Assembly: GCA_902493855.1 (NCBI GenBank)
Contig: CABUQV010000004.1
Location: forward strand, 62,001-126,000
Direction: 5' to 3'
Length of the DNA stretch: 64,000 nt
From: an uncultured Collinsella sp.
Lineage (GTDB): Bacteria > Actinomycetota > Coriobacteriia > Coriobacteriales > Coriobacteriaceae
The position numbers were made by a program, and so were the translations under genes. Shown here piece by piece: positions 16,918 to 24,115 of the stretch (position 1 is its first letter; each line of letters starts with the position of its first letter). The notes under the pieces are model-generated. The model was not told the DNA's origin. It saw nothing but the letters and a program-made list of their open reading frames with translations, and ran no database searches.

Positions 16918-17625
16918 TTACTCAGCCAGGAAGTCACGCTGGACAGCGGGATCGACCTTGACGCCAGGGCCCATGGTGGAAGACACGGAGATGGACTTGA
17001 CGTACTTGCCCTTAGCAGAAGAGGGCTTGACGCGCAGAATCTCGGTGTACAGGGCAGCGTAGTTCTCGACGAGCTGCTGCTCAGAGAAGGACTTCTTGCC
17101 CAGGGGCACGTGGCAGATGCCGTAGCGGTCTGCGCGGTACTCAACGCGGCCAGCCTTGAGCTCGGAGACCATCTTGGCGACGTCCATGGTCACGGTGCCG
17201 AGCTTGGGGTTCGGCATGAGGCCACGGGGACCAAGGATCTTACCGATGCGGCCAACCTTGGCCATCATGTTCGGCGTAGCGATAGCGGCGTCGAAGTTGA
17301 TCTCGCCCTTCTGAATCTGGGCGACGAGCTCGTCGGAACCGATGATGTCGGCGCCGGCAGCCTCGGCCTCGCGGGCCTTCTCGCCCTCGGCGAAGACGGC
17401 AACACGAACGGTCTTGCCGGTGCCGTGGGGCAGGGAGATGGAACCACGGATGTTCTGGTCAGCCTTACGAGTATCGATGCCCAGACGGAAGTGGGCCTCG
17501 ACGGTCTCGTCGAACTTGGCGGTGTCGAGCTCCTTGATGAGCTTGGCAGCCTGAAGGGGGGTGTAGAGCGTGGCGCGGTCGATCTTCTCGGCAGCGGCGT
17601 TATAGCTCTTACCATGCTTAGCCAT
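16918..17625 (-). CDS. rplA: 50S ribosomal protein L1
   Basis: This is ribosomal protein L1, 235 residues, which forms the L1 stalk of the 50S subunit and can repress its own operon. The sequence has the conserved MPNPKLGTVT and ILGPRGLMPNP stretches near residues 125-140. ATG 17625 has GGAGG eight bases upstream; an earlier ATG is too close to that site. It is the last gene of the secE-nusG-rplK-rplA run. rplJ and rplL do not follow, and a bidirectional terminator does. Confidence 0.98.
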   Translation of the reverse strand: MAKHGKSYNAAAEKIDRATLYTPLQAAKLIKELDTAKFDETVEAHFRLGIDTRKADQNIRGSISLPHGTGKTVRVAVFAEGEKAREAEAAGADIIGSDELVAQIQKGEINFDAAIATPNMMAKVGRIGKILGPRGLMPNPKLGTVTMDVAKMVSELKAGRVEYRADRYGICHVPLGKKSFSEQQLVENYAALYTEILRVKPSSAKGKYVKSISVSSTMGPGVKVDPAVQRDFLAE

Positions 17626-17698
17626 GTGCATTACCTCCTGTGGTTAAACGGGCGTGAGCCCTCCCACATCGTATCGTGTGCCCTATTGCACACATTTA

Positions 17699-17724
17699 AC
17701 GGGCACCCCGGTCGGAGCACCCGT
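17699..17724 (-). promoter_or_regulatory. Stem-loop between rplK and rplA, possible L1 control site
   Basis: On the minus strand ACGGGTGCTCC and GGGGTGCCCGT pair around GACC, 19 bp after the rplK stop. L1 often represses its operon by binding an mRNA copy of its rRNA site. Whether this stem is that site is not shown. Confidence 0.3.
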
Positions 17725-17742
17725 CGTTACCATAAGAAATCG

Positions 17743-18171
17743 CTACTCAGCGATGGTGACGCCCATGGAACGGGCGGTACCGGCGATGATCTTCTTGGCG
17801 GCGTCAATGTCGTTGGCATTGAGGTCCGGCATCTTGATCTCGGCGATCTTGGTGAGCTGCTCCTGGGAGAGCTGGCCAACCTTGTCGGCCTGGGGCTTAG
17901 CGGAACCAGACTTGAGGTTCAGCTCCTTCTTGATAAGGTGAGCCGCCGGCGGGGTCTTGGTGATGAAGGAGAAGGACTTATCCTCATAGACAGAGATCTC
18001 AACGGGGATGATGTCGCCCTTCTTGTCCTGCGTCTCGGCGTTAAAGGCCTGGCAGAACTGCATGATGTTCACGCCAGCAGCGCCCAGGGCGGGGCCGACG
18101 GGAGGAGCGGGGTTAGCTGCACCAGCAGGAATCTGGAGCTTAATGACGTTGGCAACCTTCTTCTCAGCCAT
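17743..18171 (-). CDS. rplK: 50S ribosomal protein L11
   Basis: Ribosomal protein L11, 142 residues, binds the GTPase-associated centre of 23S rRNA and is needed for the stringent response. The proline-rich PAGAANPAPPVGPALG near residues 18-33 and the C-terminal GTARSMGV are diagnostic. ATG 18171 follows AAAGGA; another ATG two codons upstream overlaps the ribosome-binding site. It lies between nusG and rplA, the usual order. Confidence 0.98.
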   Translation of the reverse strand: MAEKKVANVIKLQIPAGAANPAPPVGPALGAAGVNIMQFCQAFNAETQDKKGDIIPVEISVYEDKSFSFITKTPPAAHLIKKELNLKSGSAKPQADKVGQLSQEQLTKIAEIKMPDLNANDIDAAKKIIAGTARSMGVTIAE

Positions 18172-18291
18172 GGTCATTCCTTTCGAATCACGAGTGTGAA
18201 GTACTTGCTATATCGTAAGCACGCACGTGTTAGAAGCACTCCTGAGATGAGCAGTCACAGAAGAAGCACGCTCGCGCGAACGGACGAAAAC

Positions 18292-18828
18292 TTAAGCGAT
18301 GACAGCGACCTGGTTAAAGTCGAGCTCGACCGGCGTCTCGCGGCCAAAGATCATCAGCGTGACCTTGAGCTTGCCAGCCTCGGTGTTAACCTCGGAGACC
18401 TTGCCATCAAAGTCGGTAAGCGGGCCATCGGTGACGCGGACGGACGTGCCGACCTGAATATCAACCGAGGTGCGCTTGGGCGAATCGCCCTTACCGGGAC
18501 GACGAGTCATCTTATTGTACTCATCGCGGGAAAGCGGTGCGGGCTTACCGTTGCCGCCCAGGAAACCGGTGACGCCGGGCGTGTTGCGGACACACGTCCA
18601 AGCATCGTCATCCATCTCCATGCGGACCAAGACATAACCCGGGAAGATCTTGGAATCCTTGGTCTCGCGCTTGCCACCCTCTTTAATCTCGGTGACGCGC
18701 TCCATAGGAATCTCGATATCAAAGATACGGTCCTGCATGCCCATGGTCTCGATACGATGCTCGAGATCGGACTTTACGCGGTTCTCGTATCCGGAGTAAG
18801 TGTGAACGACGTACCAACGCTTAGACAT
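18292..18828 (-). CDS. nusG: Transcription termination/antitermination factor NusG
   Basis: NusG, 178 residues, binds RNA polymerase and links it to Rho or the ribosome. The N-terminal NGN domain starts KRWYVVHTYSGYENRVK and includes FPGYVLVRMEM; the C-terminal KOW domain has VRVTDGPLTDFDGKVSEV. The start is three bases from the secE stop codon, so the two are co-transcribed. Confidence 0.98.
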   Translation of the reverse strand: MSKRWYVVHTYSGYENRVKSDLEHRIETMGMQDRIFDIEIPMERVTEIKEGGKRETKDSKIFPGYVLVRMEMDDDAWTCVRNTPGVTGFLGGNGKPAPLSRDEYNKMTRRPGKGDSPKRTSVDIQVGTSVRVTDGPLTDFDGKVSEVNTEAGKLKVTLMIFGRETPVELDFNQVAVIA

Positions 18829-18831
18829 GGT

Positions 18832-19170
18832 TTAGCTCCTCAATCCAGAGAACAGAGCAAGAGCCTCGCCAAAGCCAGCATCGAGCAGAGCGATGACGAC
18901 GCCGACGACGACCAGAGAAGCGCAGACGACGACCGAGTAGTTCACGAGCTCCTTCTTATCGGGCCACGTGACACGCTTCATCTCGGACTTGACCGAAGCG
19001 AAATACTTCTTGGTGCGGGCGAAGAAACCAGGCTTCTCGTTCTTCTTGGACTTCGCAGCCTTCTCGTTCTTCTTGGCAACGGCCTTCTTGGCCTCAACCT
19101 TGGAGTTGGCGGCAGCGCTGTTGGCAGGTGCCGGCTGCTGAGCCTTCTTCTTGTTCTTCTTGTTGGCCAT
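18832..19170 (-). CDS. secE: Preprotein translocase subunit SecE
   Basis: SecE, 112 residues, is the small stabilising subunit of the SecYEG channel. A long Lys/Ala-rich cytoplasmic extension (residues 1-50) precedes the conserved VKSEMKRVTWPDKKELV and a single transmembrane helix (VVVCASLVVVGVVIALLDAG). The single-helix form is normal outside Proteobacteria. It lies between tRNA-Trp and nusG. Confidence 0.96.
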   Translation of the reverse strand: MANKKNKKKAQQPAPANSAAANSKVEAKKAVAKKNEKAAKSKKNEKPGFFARTKKYFASVKSEMKRVTWPDKKELVNYSVVVCASLVVVGVVIALLDAGFGEALALFSGLRS

Positions 19171-19246
19171 TTGGGTTACCTCCGCGCAATGCGCTTATAC
19201 ATGAGTAAACCGTAAGCCCCCAAGTGGGAGCTTACGGAATAATGAC

Positions 19247-19322
19247 TGGCACGCCAGGAAGGACTCGAACCCTCAACACTCGGTTTTGGAGACCGATGCT
19301 CTACCAATTGAACTACTGGCGT
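19247..19322 (-). tRNA. tRNA-Trp (CCA anticodon)
   Basis: A 76-nt cloverleaf has acceptor ACGCCAG/CTGGCGT, an anticodon loop CTCCAAA giving anticodon CCA, T-arm GGTTCGAGTCC and encoded 3' CCA. It lies between rpmG and secE, the usual position for tRNA-Trp. Confidence 0.96.
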
Positions 19323-19335
19323 ATGTGACTAGAGA

Positions 19336-19485
19336 CTAGCGAGTCTCTTTGTGCAGCGTGTGGTGACGGCACCAGGGGCAATACTTCTTGATCTCCATAC
19401 GATCAGGCATGGTCGACTTGTTCTTGGTGGTCGTATAGTTGCGGCGCTTGCACTCAGTGCACGCAAGAGTAACTAGAGTACGCAT
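19336..19485 (-). CDS. rpmG: 50S ribosomal protein L33
   Basis: Ribosomal protein L33, 49 residues: MRTLVTLACTECKRRNYTTT at the N-terminus and KKYCPWCRHHTLHKETR at the end. Two CxxC pairs (CTEC, CPWC) are kept, so this is the zinc-binding form. The start ATG 19485 follows AAAGGTTCAGGATAC. A consensus promoter lies at 19531-19560. The gene leads into tRNA-Trp, secE and nusG. Confidence 0.96.
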   Translation of the reverse strand: MRTLVTLACTECKRRNYTTTKNKSTMPDRMEIKKYCPWCRHHTLHKETR

Positions 19486-19530
19486 GTATCCTGAACCTTT
19501 CATTTCCGCCCCGTACGGGCACGAGTTGTT

Positions 19531-19560
19531 ACTTTATCAGCTCCACGTAAGTGCTGTCAA
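19531..19560 (-). promoter_or_regulatory. Promoter of rpmG-tRNA-Trp-secE-nusG
   Basis: On the minus strand a perfect -35 TTGACA is followed 18 bases later by TAAAGT, about 45 bp before rpmG. Confidence 0.7.
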
Positions 19561-19701
19561 TGAAAACCTCGAGTCAATTGGTTCTCGGTGGATCCATTCA
19601 TATTTGGAACACATCAATGAAGCCATCGAGAGCTAATCGACGGTGCATCCAGGAACATTATCGATCCTCTCGACACCAGCAACGGCTCAATATCCATTGC
19701 A

Positions 19702-19739
19702 GAAAAGAACCCGGCACCCATATAAGTGCCGGGTTCTCT
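19702..19739. terminator. Terminator of tuf
   Basis: AGAACCCGGCAC and GTGCCGGGTTCT form a perfect stem, followed on the minus strand by TTTCTGC, 25 bp after the tuf stop codon. Confidence 0.9.
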
Positions 19740-19764
19740 AAGTCAGCTATATCAAAGAGCTAAT

Positions 19765-20955
19765 TTACTCAATGATCGTGGAGACGATGCCCGAACCGAC
19801 GGTGTGGCCACCCTCGCGGATAGCGAAACGCAGGCCCTCCTCCATGGCGATCGGGTGGATGAGGTCGCCCTCGATGGTGATGTGGTCACCAGGCATAGCC
19901 ATCTCGGTGCCCTCGGGGAGCTTGACCGTACCGGTAACGTCGGTGGTACGGAAGTAGAACTGAGGACGATAACCATCGAAGAACGGGGTGTGACGACCGC
20001 CCTCCTCCTTGGTCAGAACGTAGATCTCACCGGTGAACTTGGTGTGCGGGGTAACCGAACCGGGCTTGCAGAGAACCTGGCCGCGCTCGATGTCCTCGCG
20101 CTTGATGCCGCGGAGCAGCAGACCGACGTTGTCGCCAGCCTCGCAGAAGTCCATGGACTTACGGAACATCTCGATACCGGTAACGACGGTGTTCTGGGTA
20201 TCCTTGATGCCGACGATTTCGACGGGCTCGTTGAGCTTGAGCTCACCGCGCTCGACACGGCCGGTAGCAACGGTACCACGGCCGGAGATGGTCATAACGT
20301 CCTCAACGGCCATCAGGAACGGGAGGTCGTTGTTACGAGCAGGCGTCGGGATGTACTCGTCGACGGCCTTCATGAGCTCGCGGATAGCGTCCATCCACTT
20401 GGCGTCGCCCTCGAGAGCGCCCAGAGCGGAACCACGGATGACGGGGATGTCGTCGCCGGGGAAATCGTACTCGGAGAGGAGCTCACGGGTCTCCATCTCG
20501 ACGAGGTCGATGAGCTCGTCATCGTCGACCATGTCGCACTTGTTCAGGAAGACGACGATGTAGGGAACGCCGACCTGACGGGCGAGCAGGATGTGCTCAC
20601 GGGTCTGAGCCATGGGGCCGTCGGTAGCGGCGATGACCAGGATAGCGCCGTCCATCTGAGCAGCACCAGAGATCATGTTCTTGACGTAGTCAGCGTGGCC
20701 CGGGCAGTCAACGTGAGCGTAGTGACGGGCAGCGGTCTCGTACTCAACGTGGGAGACGGAGATCGTGATGCCGCGCTCGCGCTCCTCGGGAGCCTTGTCG
20801 ATGTTCTCGAACGCAGTGAAGTCAGCCTTGCAGCCCTCGGTCTCGGAGAGAACCTTGGTGATGGCGGCGGTCAGCGTGGTCTTGCCGTGGTCGACGTGAC
20901 CAATGGTGCCGATGTTAACATGCGGCTTAGTGCGCTCAAACTTCTCTTTGGCCAT
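19765..20955 (-). CDS. tuf: Elongation factor Tu
   Basis: EF-Tu, 396 residues, is the GTPase that brings aminoacyl-tRNA to the ribosome. G1 GHVDHGKTT near residues 18-26, the switch I Thr in ERGITI, G3 DCPGH and G4 NKCD are all present, and the C-terminal domain ends in VGSGIVSTIIE. ATG 20955 follows GAGGGCTTT. It follows the tRNA-Tyr-Thr-Met cluster and probably shares its strong promoter. This tRNA-tuf order also occurs in E. coli and many other bacteria. Confidence 0.99.
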   Translation of the reverse strand: MAKEKFERTKPHVNIGTIGHVDHGKTTLTAAITKVLSETEGCKADFTAFENIDKAPEERERGITISVSHVEYETAARHYAHVDCPGHADYVKNMISGAAQMDGAILVIAATDGPMAQTREHILLARQVGVPYIVVFLNKCDMVDDDELIDLVEMETRELLSEYDFPGDDIPVIRGSALGALEGDAKWMDAIRELMKAVDEYIPTPARNNDLPFLMAVEDVMTISGRGTVATGRVERGELKLNEPVEIVGIKDTQNTVVTGIEMFRKSMDFCEAGDNVGLLLRGIKREDIERGQVLCKPGSVTPHTKFTGEIYVLTKEEGGRHTPFFDGYRPQFYFRTTDVTGTVKLPEGTEMAMPGDHITIEGDLIHPIAMEEGLRFAIREGGHTVGSGIVSTIIE

Positions 20956-21051
20956 AAAGCCCTCCTCTAAACAGGTCGTCCCCGGACGGGACTTTGCCTT
21001 TATACCATAGTGGCCTCTCAACATACTATTGAGAAGCCACCGTGTTACCTA

Positions 21052-21128
21052 TGGTAGCGGTGACTGGATTCGAACCAGTGACGCCACGGGTATGAACCGT
21101 GTGCTCTAACCAACTGAGCTACACCGCC
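21052..21128 (-). tRNA. tRNA-Met (CAT anticodon)
   Basis: A 77-nt cloverleaf has acceptor GGCGGTG/CACCGCT, anticodon loop TTCATAC giving CAT, T-arm TGGTTCGAATCCA and encoded CCA. The paired first acceptor base suggests elongator rather than initiator tRNA; tRNA-Ile2 cannot be ruled out by anticodon alone. Confidence 0.93.
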
Positions 21129-21131
21129 GGA

Positions 21132-21207
21132 TGGAGCCTGCAACCAGACTTGAACTGGTGACCTCTTCGTTACCAACGAAGTGCTCTACCGACTGAGCTA
21201 TACAGGC
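21132..21207 (-). tRNA. tRNA-Thr (GGT anticodon)
   Basis: A 76-nt cloverleaf has acceptor GCCTGTA/TGCAGGC, anticodon loop TTGGTAA giving GGT, and encoded CCA. It lies three bases upstream of tRNA-Met in one transcript. Confidence 0.95.
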
Positions 21208-21217
21208 ACTTGACGGG

Positions 21218-21299
21218 TGGGAGCTATAGGATTCGAACCTATGTAGGCAGAGCCAACGGGTTTACAGCCCGTCCCCATTAACCACTCGGGCAAACTCCC
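21218..21299 (-). tRNA. tRNA-Tyr (GTA anticodon)
   Basis: An 82-nt tRNA with a long variable arm has acceptor GGGAGTT/AGCTCCC and anticodon loop CTGTAAA giving GTA. The 3' CCA is not encoded (the genome reads ACCC), unlike its neighbours. It is the first gene of the tRNA-tuf unit. Confidence 0.94.
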
Positions 21300-21361
21300 A
21301 ATCGTTCAAGTATCCGCAGGTTCTTTGGTCTTTTGGACCGCCGCCCCCGCGAACGAAAAAG

Positions 21362-21391
21362 ATAATACGATGCAACCTTGGGGGCTGTCAA
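21362..21391 (-). promoter_or_regulatory. Strong promoter of the tRNA-Tyr-Thr-Met-tuf unit
   Basis: A perfect -35 TTGACA and -10 TATTAT lie 18 bases apart, about 60 bp before tRNA-Tyr. A GC-rich CGCGGGGG discriminator-like stretch follows, as expected for growth-rate-controlled stable RNA genes. The rest of 21392-21606 shows no convincing gene. Confidence 0.75.
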
Positions 21392-21606
21392 CGAAAACCT
21401 CTAAATACACGGTGCCGGGCGTATCTATATAGCTGTGACCTGCGGTTTTGTTGAGTTTGGATATGAAGGACGGTGGTTTTGGATACTGAGGTGACGTTTC
21501 CCGAGGTAACACTTTGGTGTAGTGGAGTACACCTTCAGGATCGAACTTCGATAACGGCTTATTTGCACCTATATATAGGTCGAGATCGGGCTTCCACGCC
21601 ACGATC

Positions 21607-21670
21607 GAGCGTGGATTATCTCCCACTTTTAGCGCGGCTCTAAGGCCAAAGTGGCAGATTATCCACGTTC
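21607..21670. repeat. PAL-G palindrome
   Basis: GAGCGTGGATTATCTCCCACTTT and its near-complement AAAGTGGCAGATTATCCACGTTC form a 64-bp hairpin with two mismatches, 33 bp after the RpiR gene stop. A single arm with the same flank (ATTATCCACGCTCGTTCTCC) recurs at about 25709-25728. Confidence 0.75.
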
Positions 21671-21702
21671 ATTCTCCAGGCGAGAGAACTGTAAAGCCGC
21701 AA

Positions 21703-22536
21703 CTACTCGGGCCAGGCCAAAGTAGACCCATAGAGCGGCTCCCCCTTGGTGCAGGGGTAGCGACTCAAGTAACACGACGATAGCAAGTCGAAAAAATAAG
21801 TCATGGCGTATTTCGAATAAACGCCGAGTCGGTCAATTCCGTTTCCCGCATTACCAAGACGATATACACGGTCAAAAGACCTCGATTTGTCATCGTTGCT
21901 AAACGCAGTAATTAGAATCTTCCTGCCCGAACGGCAATCAAGATACTCACGCGCCTGTGACGCAAATAGCCCGGAGACCGATACGAGAATTATCAATGAC
22001 TGCGAAGCGTCTCCCATGTTTTTCAATTCCGCGACGTTAGCCCCAGCAACTATGCGAACTATCTTGCCCGCATAAAACATTTCCTGCTGAAATCGTACGA
22101 GATTGGCGCTCACATTATTGGTGCACCAGATTTCAACGTTTTTATGGCCATCAATTTCGTCGACAAGATGCTTAATAGCGATATCGGACACGCCGCTTTC
22201 AACCTCAGCGAACATCTCGATCATGCGAACGTCGAGCTCTGCCCTGTACTCCTCGTAGCCAAATTCCTCCTCTCGATGGCTTAAGTCGCTTGGAAAGACT
22301 GACTGAGTAAATGATTCTTTCAAATCGCTAAGAGACTGGTAGCCCAATCGATTGCAGAAACGACGAACAGCGGAACGGGTCACGAATGCATCGCGGGTTA
22401 TTGCGGCAACATTGATTTCGCTCGAACGCCTAATGTGAGCGATGAGATATCGAGCGATGGCGGCATCGTTTGACCCAAACTCGCTGTTGATGATGGAGCT
22501 AATGCGATTGAGCACATCGAAGTCATTGATATTCAC
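21703..22536 (-). CDS. RpiR/MurR-family transcriptional regulator of the beta-glucoside locus
   Basis: This is a sugar-phosphate-sensing repressor or activator of about 277 residues. The N-terminal HTH_6 domain (about residues 5-80) contains NVAAITRDAFVTRSAVRRFCNRLGY-type helices, and the C-terminal SIS domain has VEIWCTNNVSANLV and LIILVSVSGLFASQ for phosphosugar binding. I chose the GTG at 22536 because GAGGGATCAC precedes it; the ATG at 22575 has no ribosome-binding site and lies in a palindrome. It is divergent from the 6-phospho-beta-glucosidase and PTS genes and very likely controls them and itself. Confidence 0.87.
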   Translation of the reverse strand: MNINDFDVLNRISSIINSEFGSNDAAIARYLIAHIRRSSEINVAAITRDAFVTRSAVRRFCNRLGYQSLSDLKESFTQSVFPSDLSHREEEFGYEEYRAELDVRMIEMFAEVESGVSDIAIKHLVDEIDGHKNVEIWCTNNVSANLVRFQQEMFYAGKIVRIVAGANVAELKNMGDASQSLIILVSVSGLFASQAREYLDCRSGRKILITAFSNDDKSRSFDRVYRLGNAGNGIDRLGVYSKYAMTYFFDLLSSCYLSRYPCTKGEPLYGSTLAWPE

Positions 22537-22567
22537 GTGATCCCTCTTTCCGCTCTCCTCGAAATCA

Positions 22568-22620
22568 TGATTCATTTATTGAATCAAACAGCTTTGGTCG
22601 TTCTCCTATGATTCAAATCA
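22568..22620. promoter_or_regulatory. Putative RpiR operators in the divergent promoter
   Basis: A perfect palindrome TGATTCA-5-TGAATCA lies at 22568-22586, and a second, TGATTCAAATCA, at 22609-22620. Both sit between the divergent regulator and beta-glucoside genes. Shared TGATTCA half-sites suggest one regulator binds both. Confidence 0.6.
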
Positions 22621-22687
22621 GTTGACGTCATCTTAATCATAATTCCGCCACACGTATCCACCGTGTTGAATGATGGAAAGGGGATTC

Positions 22688-24106
22688 ATGGGCAACGTGA
22701 ACAACATGCCGTTTCTCTGGGGTTCCGCCACGGCGTCTTATCAGTGCGAGGGTGCCTGGAACGAAGACGGCAAAGGCCTTGGTGAGTGGGATTTCTTTAG
22801 CCACACAAGCAATAAGAACATCAACCATGTTGACGGTGATGTATCTTGCGACTTCTACCATCGCTATGAAGAAGATATCCGCATGATGAAAGAAGGCGGA
22901 CAAAACACCTATCGCTTCTCTCTTTCATGGAGTCGAATCATCCCCACCGGTATCGGCAAAGTGAATGAAGAGGGTATCGATTTTTATAATCGGGTCATTG
23001 ATTGCTGCCTCGAAAATGGCATAGAGCCCAACGTTACGCTGTTCCATTACGATCTGCCATTCACGCTTGCTTGCAAAGGCGGATGGCTGAACAACGACAT
23101 GGCAGAGTGGTTCTGCAAATACGCCAAGATTTGCTTTGAGCGCTTTGGAGACCGCGTCAAAATCTGGGCTACCGTTAACGAGCCGCATTTCTACAGCTAC
23201 TGCGTAAACATGTTGGGCAACTATCCCCCCAATCGATCGCTCGATGTTCAGTCGTACATGCAGTTTCAGTACAACCTGATGCGCGCAAGCGCACTCGCAG
23301 TCCGAGCATATCGTCAAATGGGCTACGACGGCATCATCGGCGCCGTCCACGATGGCGGCGTTGTCGAACTCGACCCGGCAACCGAGCACCCCGATGACGT
23401 ATTTCGATACGCAGACTTTTTCGCCAATCGCATGATTCTGGCACCAGCGCTTCAGGGTCAACTGCCGCCAGAAATGGACGAAATCCTTGAAAAACTTGGC
23501 GTCTCGCTCTATCGATCCCCAAATGACGTAGAAGAATTCAGCGACGGTAAAGTCGATTTTATTGGACTCAACGTGTATTGCCGAGAGTATGTAACCGACT
23601 GGCACGGTGGAGAGCTTGCCGTTTCGGCGAACAATAAGGGCGGTTCGAGCAAAAAGGTCGAAGGAAAATGCATTGCGCCCTTGTTTGAAAGCGCCCGCGA
23701 CAGCAATGTTCCCCGCAATAAATGGGGCCGCGAAATACTCCCAAGTTGCATGTATTCAACCATCATGGATGTCCACGAGCGCTATGACGCGCCCCGCATC
23801 TTTATTACGGAAAACGGACATGGCGCCTATGAGCAACCAGACGCAGACGGAATGATCCACGATGATGACCGCATCGAGCTTCTGGGCCAGTTCATCGAGC
23901 ACATGATGAGGGCTAAGCGCGACGGCGCGCGCGTTGAGGGCTACTACCTCTGGTCGACGATGGATCTGTATAGCTGGATCAACGGCTACGAAAAACGATA
24001 CGGACTTGTCCATATCGACTTCGAGAACAATCTGGAGCGCACCCCCAAAAAGAGCTGGTATTGGTACCGAGACCTTATCTCGAAGTATCAGGAGCAGGAA
24101 GGTTAG
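22688..24106 (+). CDS. 6-phospho-beta-glucosidase, GH1
   Basis: This 472-residue GH1 enzyme splits 6-phospho-beta-glucosides delivered by the PTS into glucose 6-phosphate and the aglycone. The acid/base is Glu165 in ATVNEPH and the nucleophile Glu375 in ITENGH. The phosphate-binding signature S-x6-K-x-Y is seen in YSWINGYEKRYG, which separates phospho-glycosidases from plain beta-glucosidases. ATG 22688 follows AAAGGGG; an earlier ATG at 22670 lacks a ribosome-binding site. The PTS permease gene follows after nine bases. Confidence 0.94.
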   Translation: MGNVNNMPFLWGSATASYQCEGAWNEDGKGLGEWDFFSHTSNKNINHVDGDVSCDFYHRYEEDIRMMKEGGQNTYRFSLSWSRIIPTGIGKVNEEGIDFYNRVIDCCLENGIEPNVTLFHYDLPFTLACKGGWLNNDMAEWFCKYAKICFERFGDRVKIWATVNEPHFYSYCVNMLGNYPPNRSLDVQSYMQFQYNLMRASALAVRAYRQMGYDGIIGAVHDGGVVELDPATEHPDDVFRYADFFANRMILAPALQGQLPPEMDEILEKLGVSLYRSPNDVEEFSDGKVDFIGLNVYCREYVTDWHGGELAVSANNKGGSSKKVEGKCIAPLFESARDSNVPRNKWGREILPSCMYSTIMDVHERYDAPRIFITENGHGAYEQPDADGMIHDDDRIELLGQFIEHMMRAKRDGARVEGYYLWSTMDLYSWINGYEKRYGLVHIDFENNLERTPKKSWYWYRDLISKYQEQEG

Positions 24107-24115
24107 GAGAAAGAG

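Noticed and set aside
16918..21299. Treating the tRNA-tuf-secE-nusG-rplKA order as unusual
   Set aside because: The order is the common ancestral arrangement; only the absence of rplJL directly after rplA is mildly notable.
21306..21626. Open frame of 106 codons on the minus strand between tRNA-Tyr and the RpiR gene
   Set aside because: It covers the consensus promoter of the tRNA-tuf unit at 21362-21391, starts in the PAL-G palindrome, has no ribosome-binding site and no recognisable domain.
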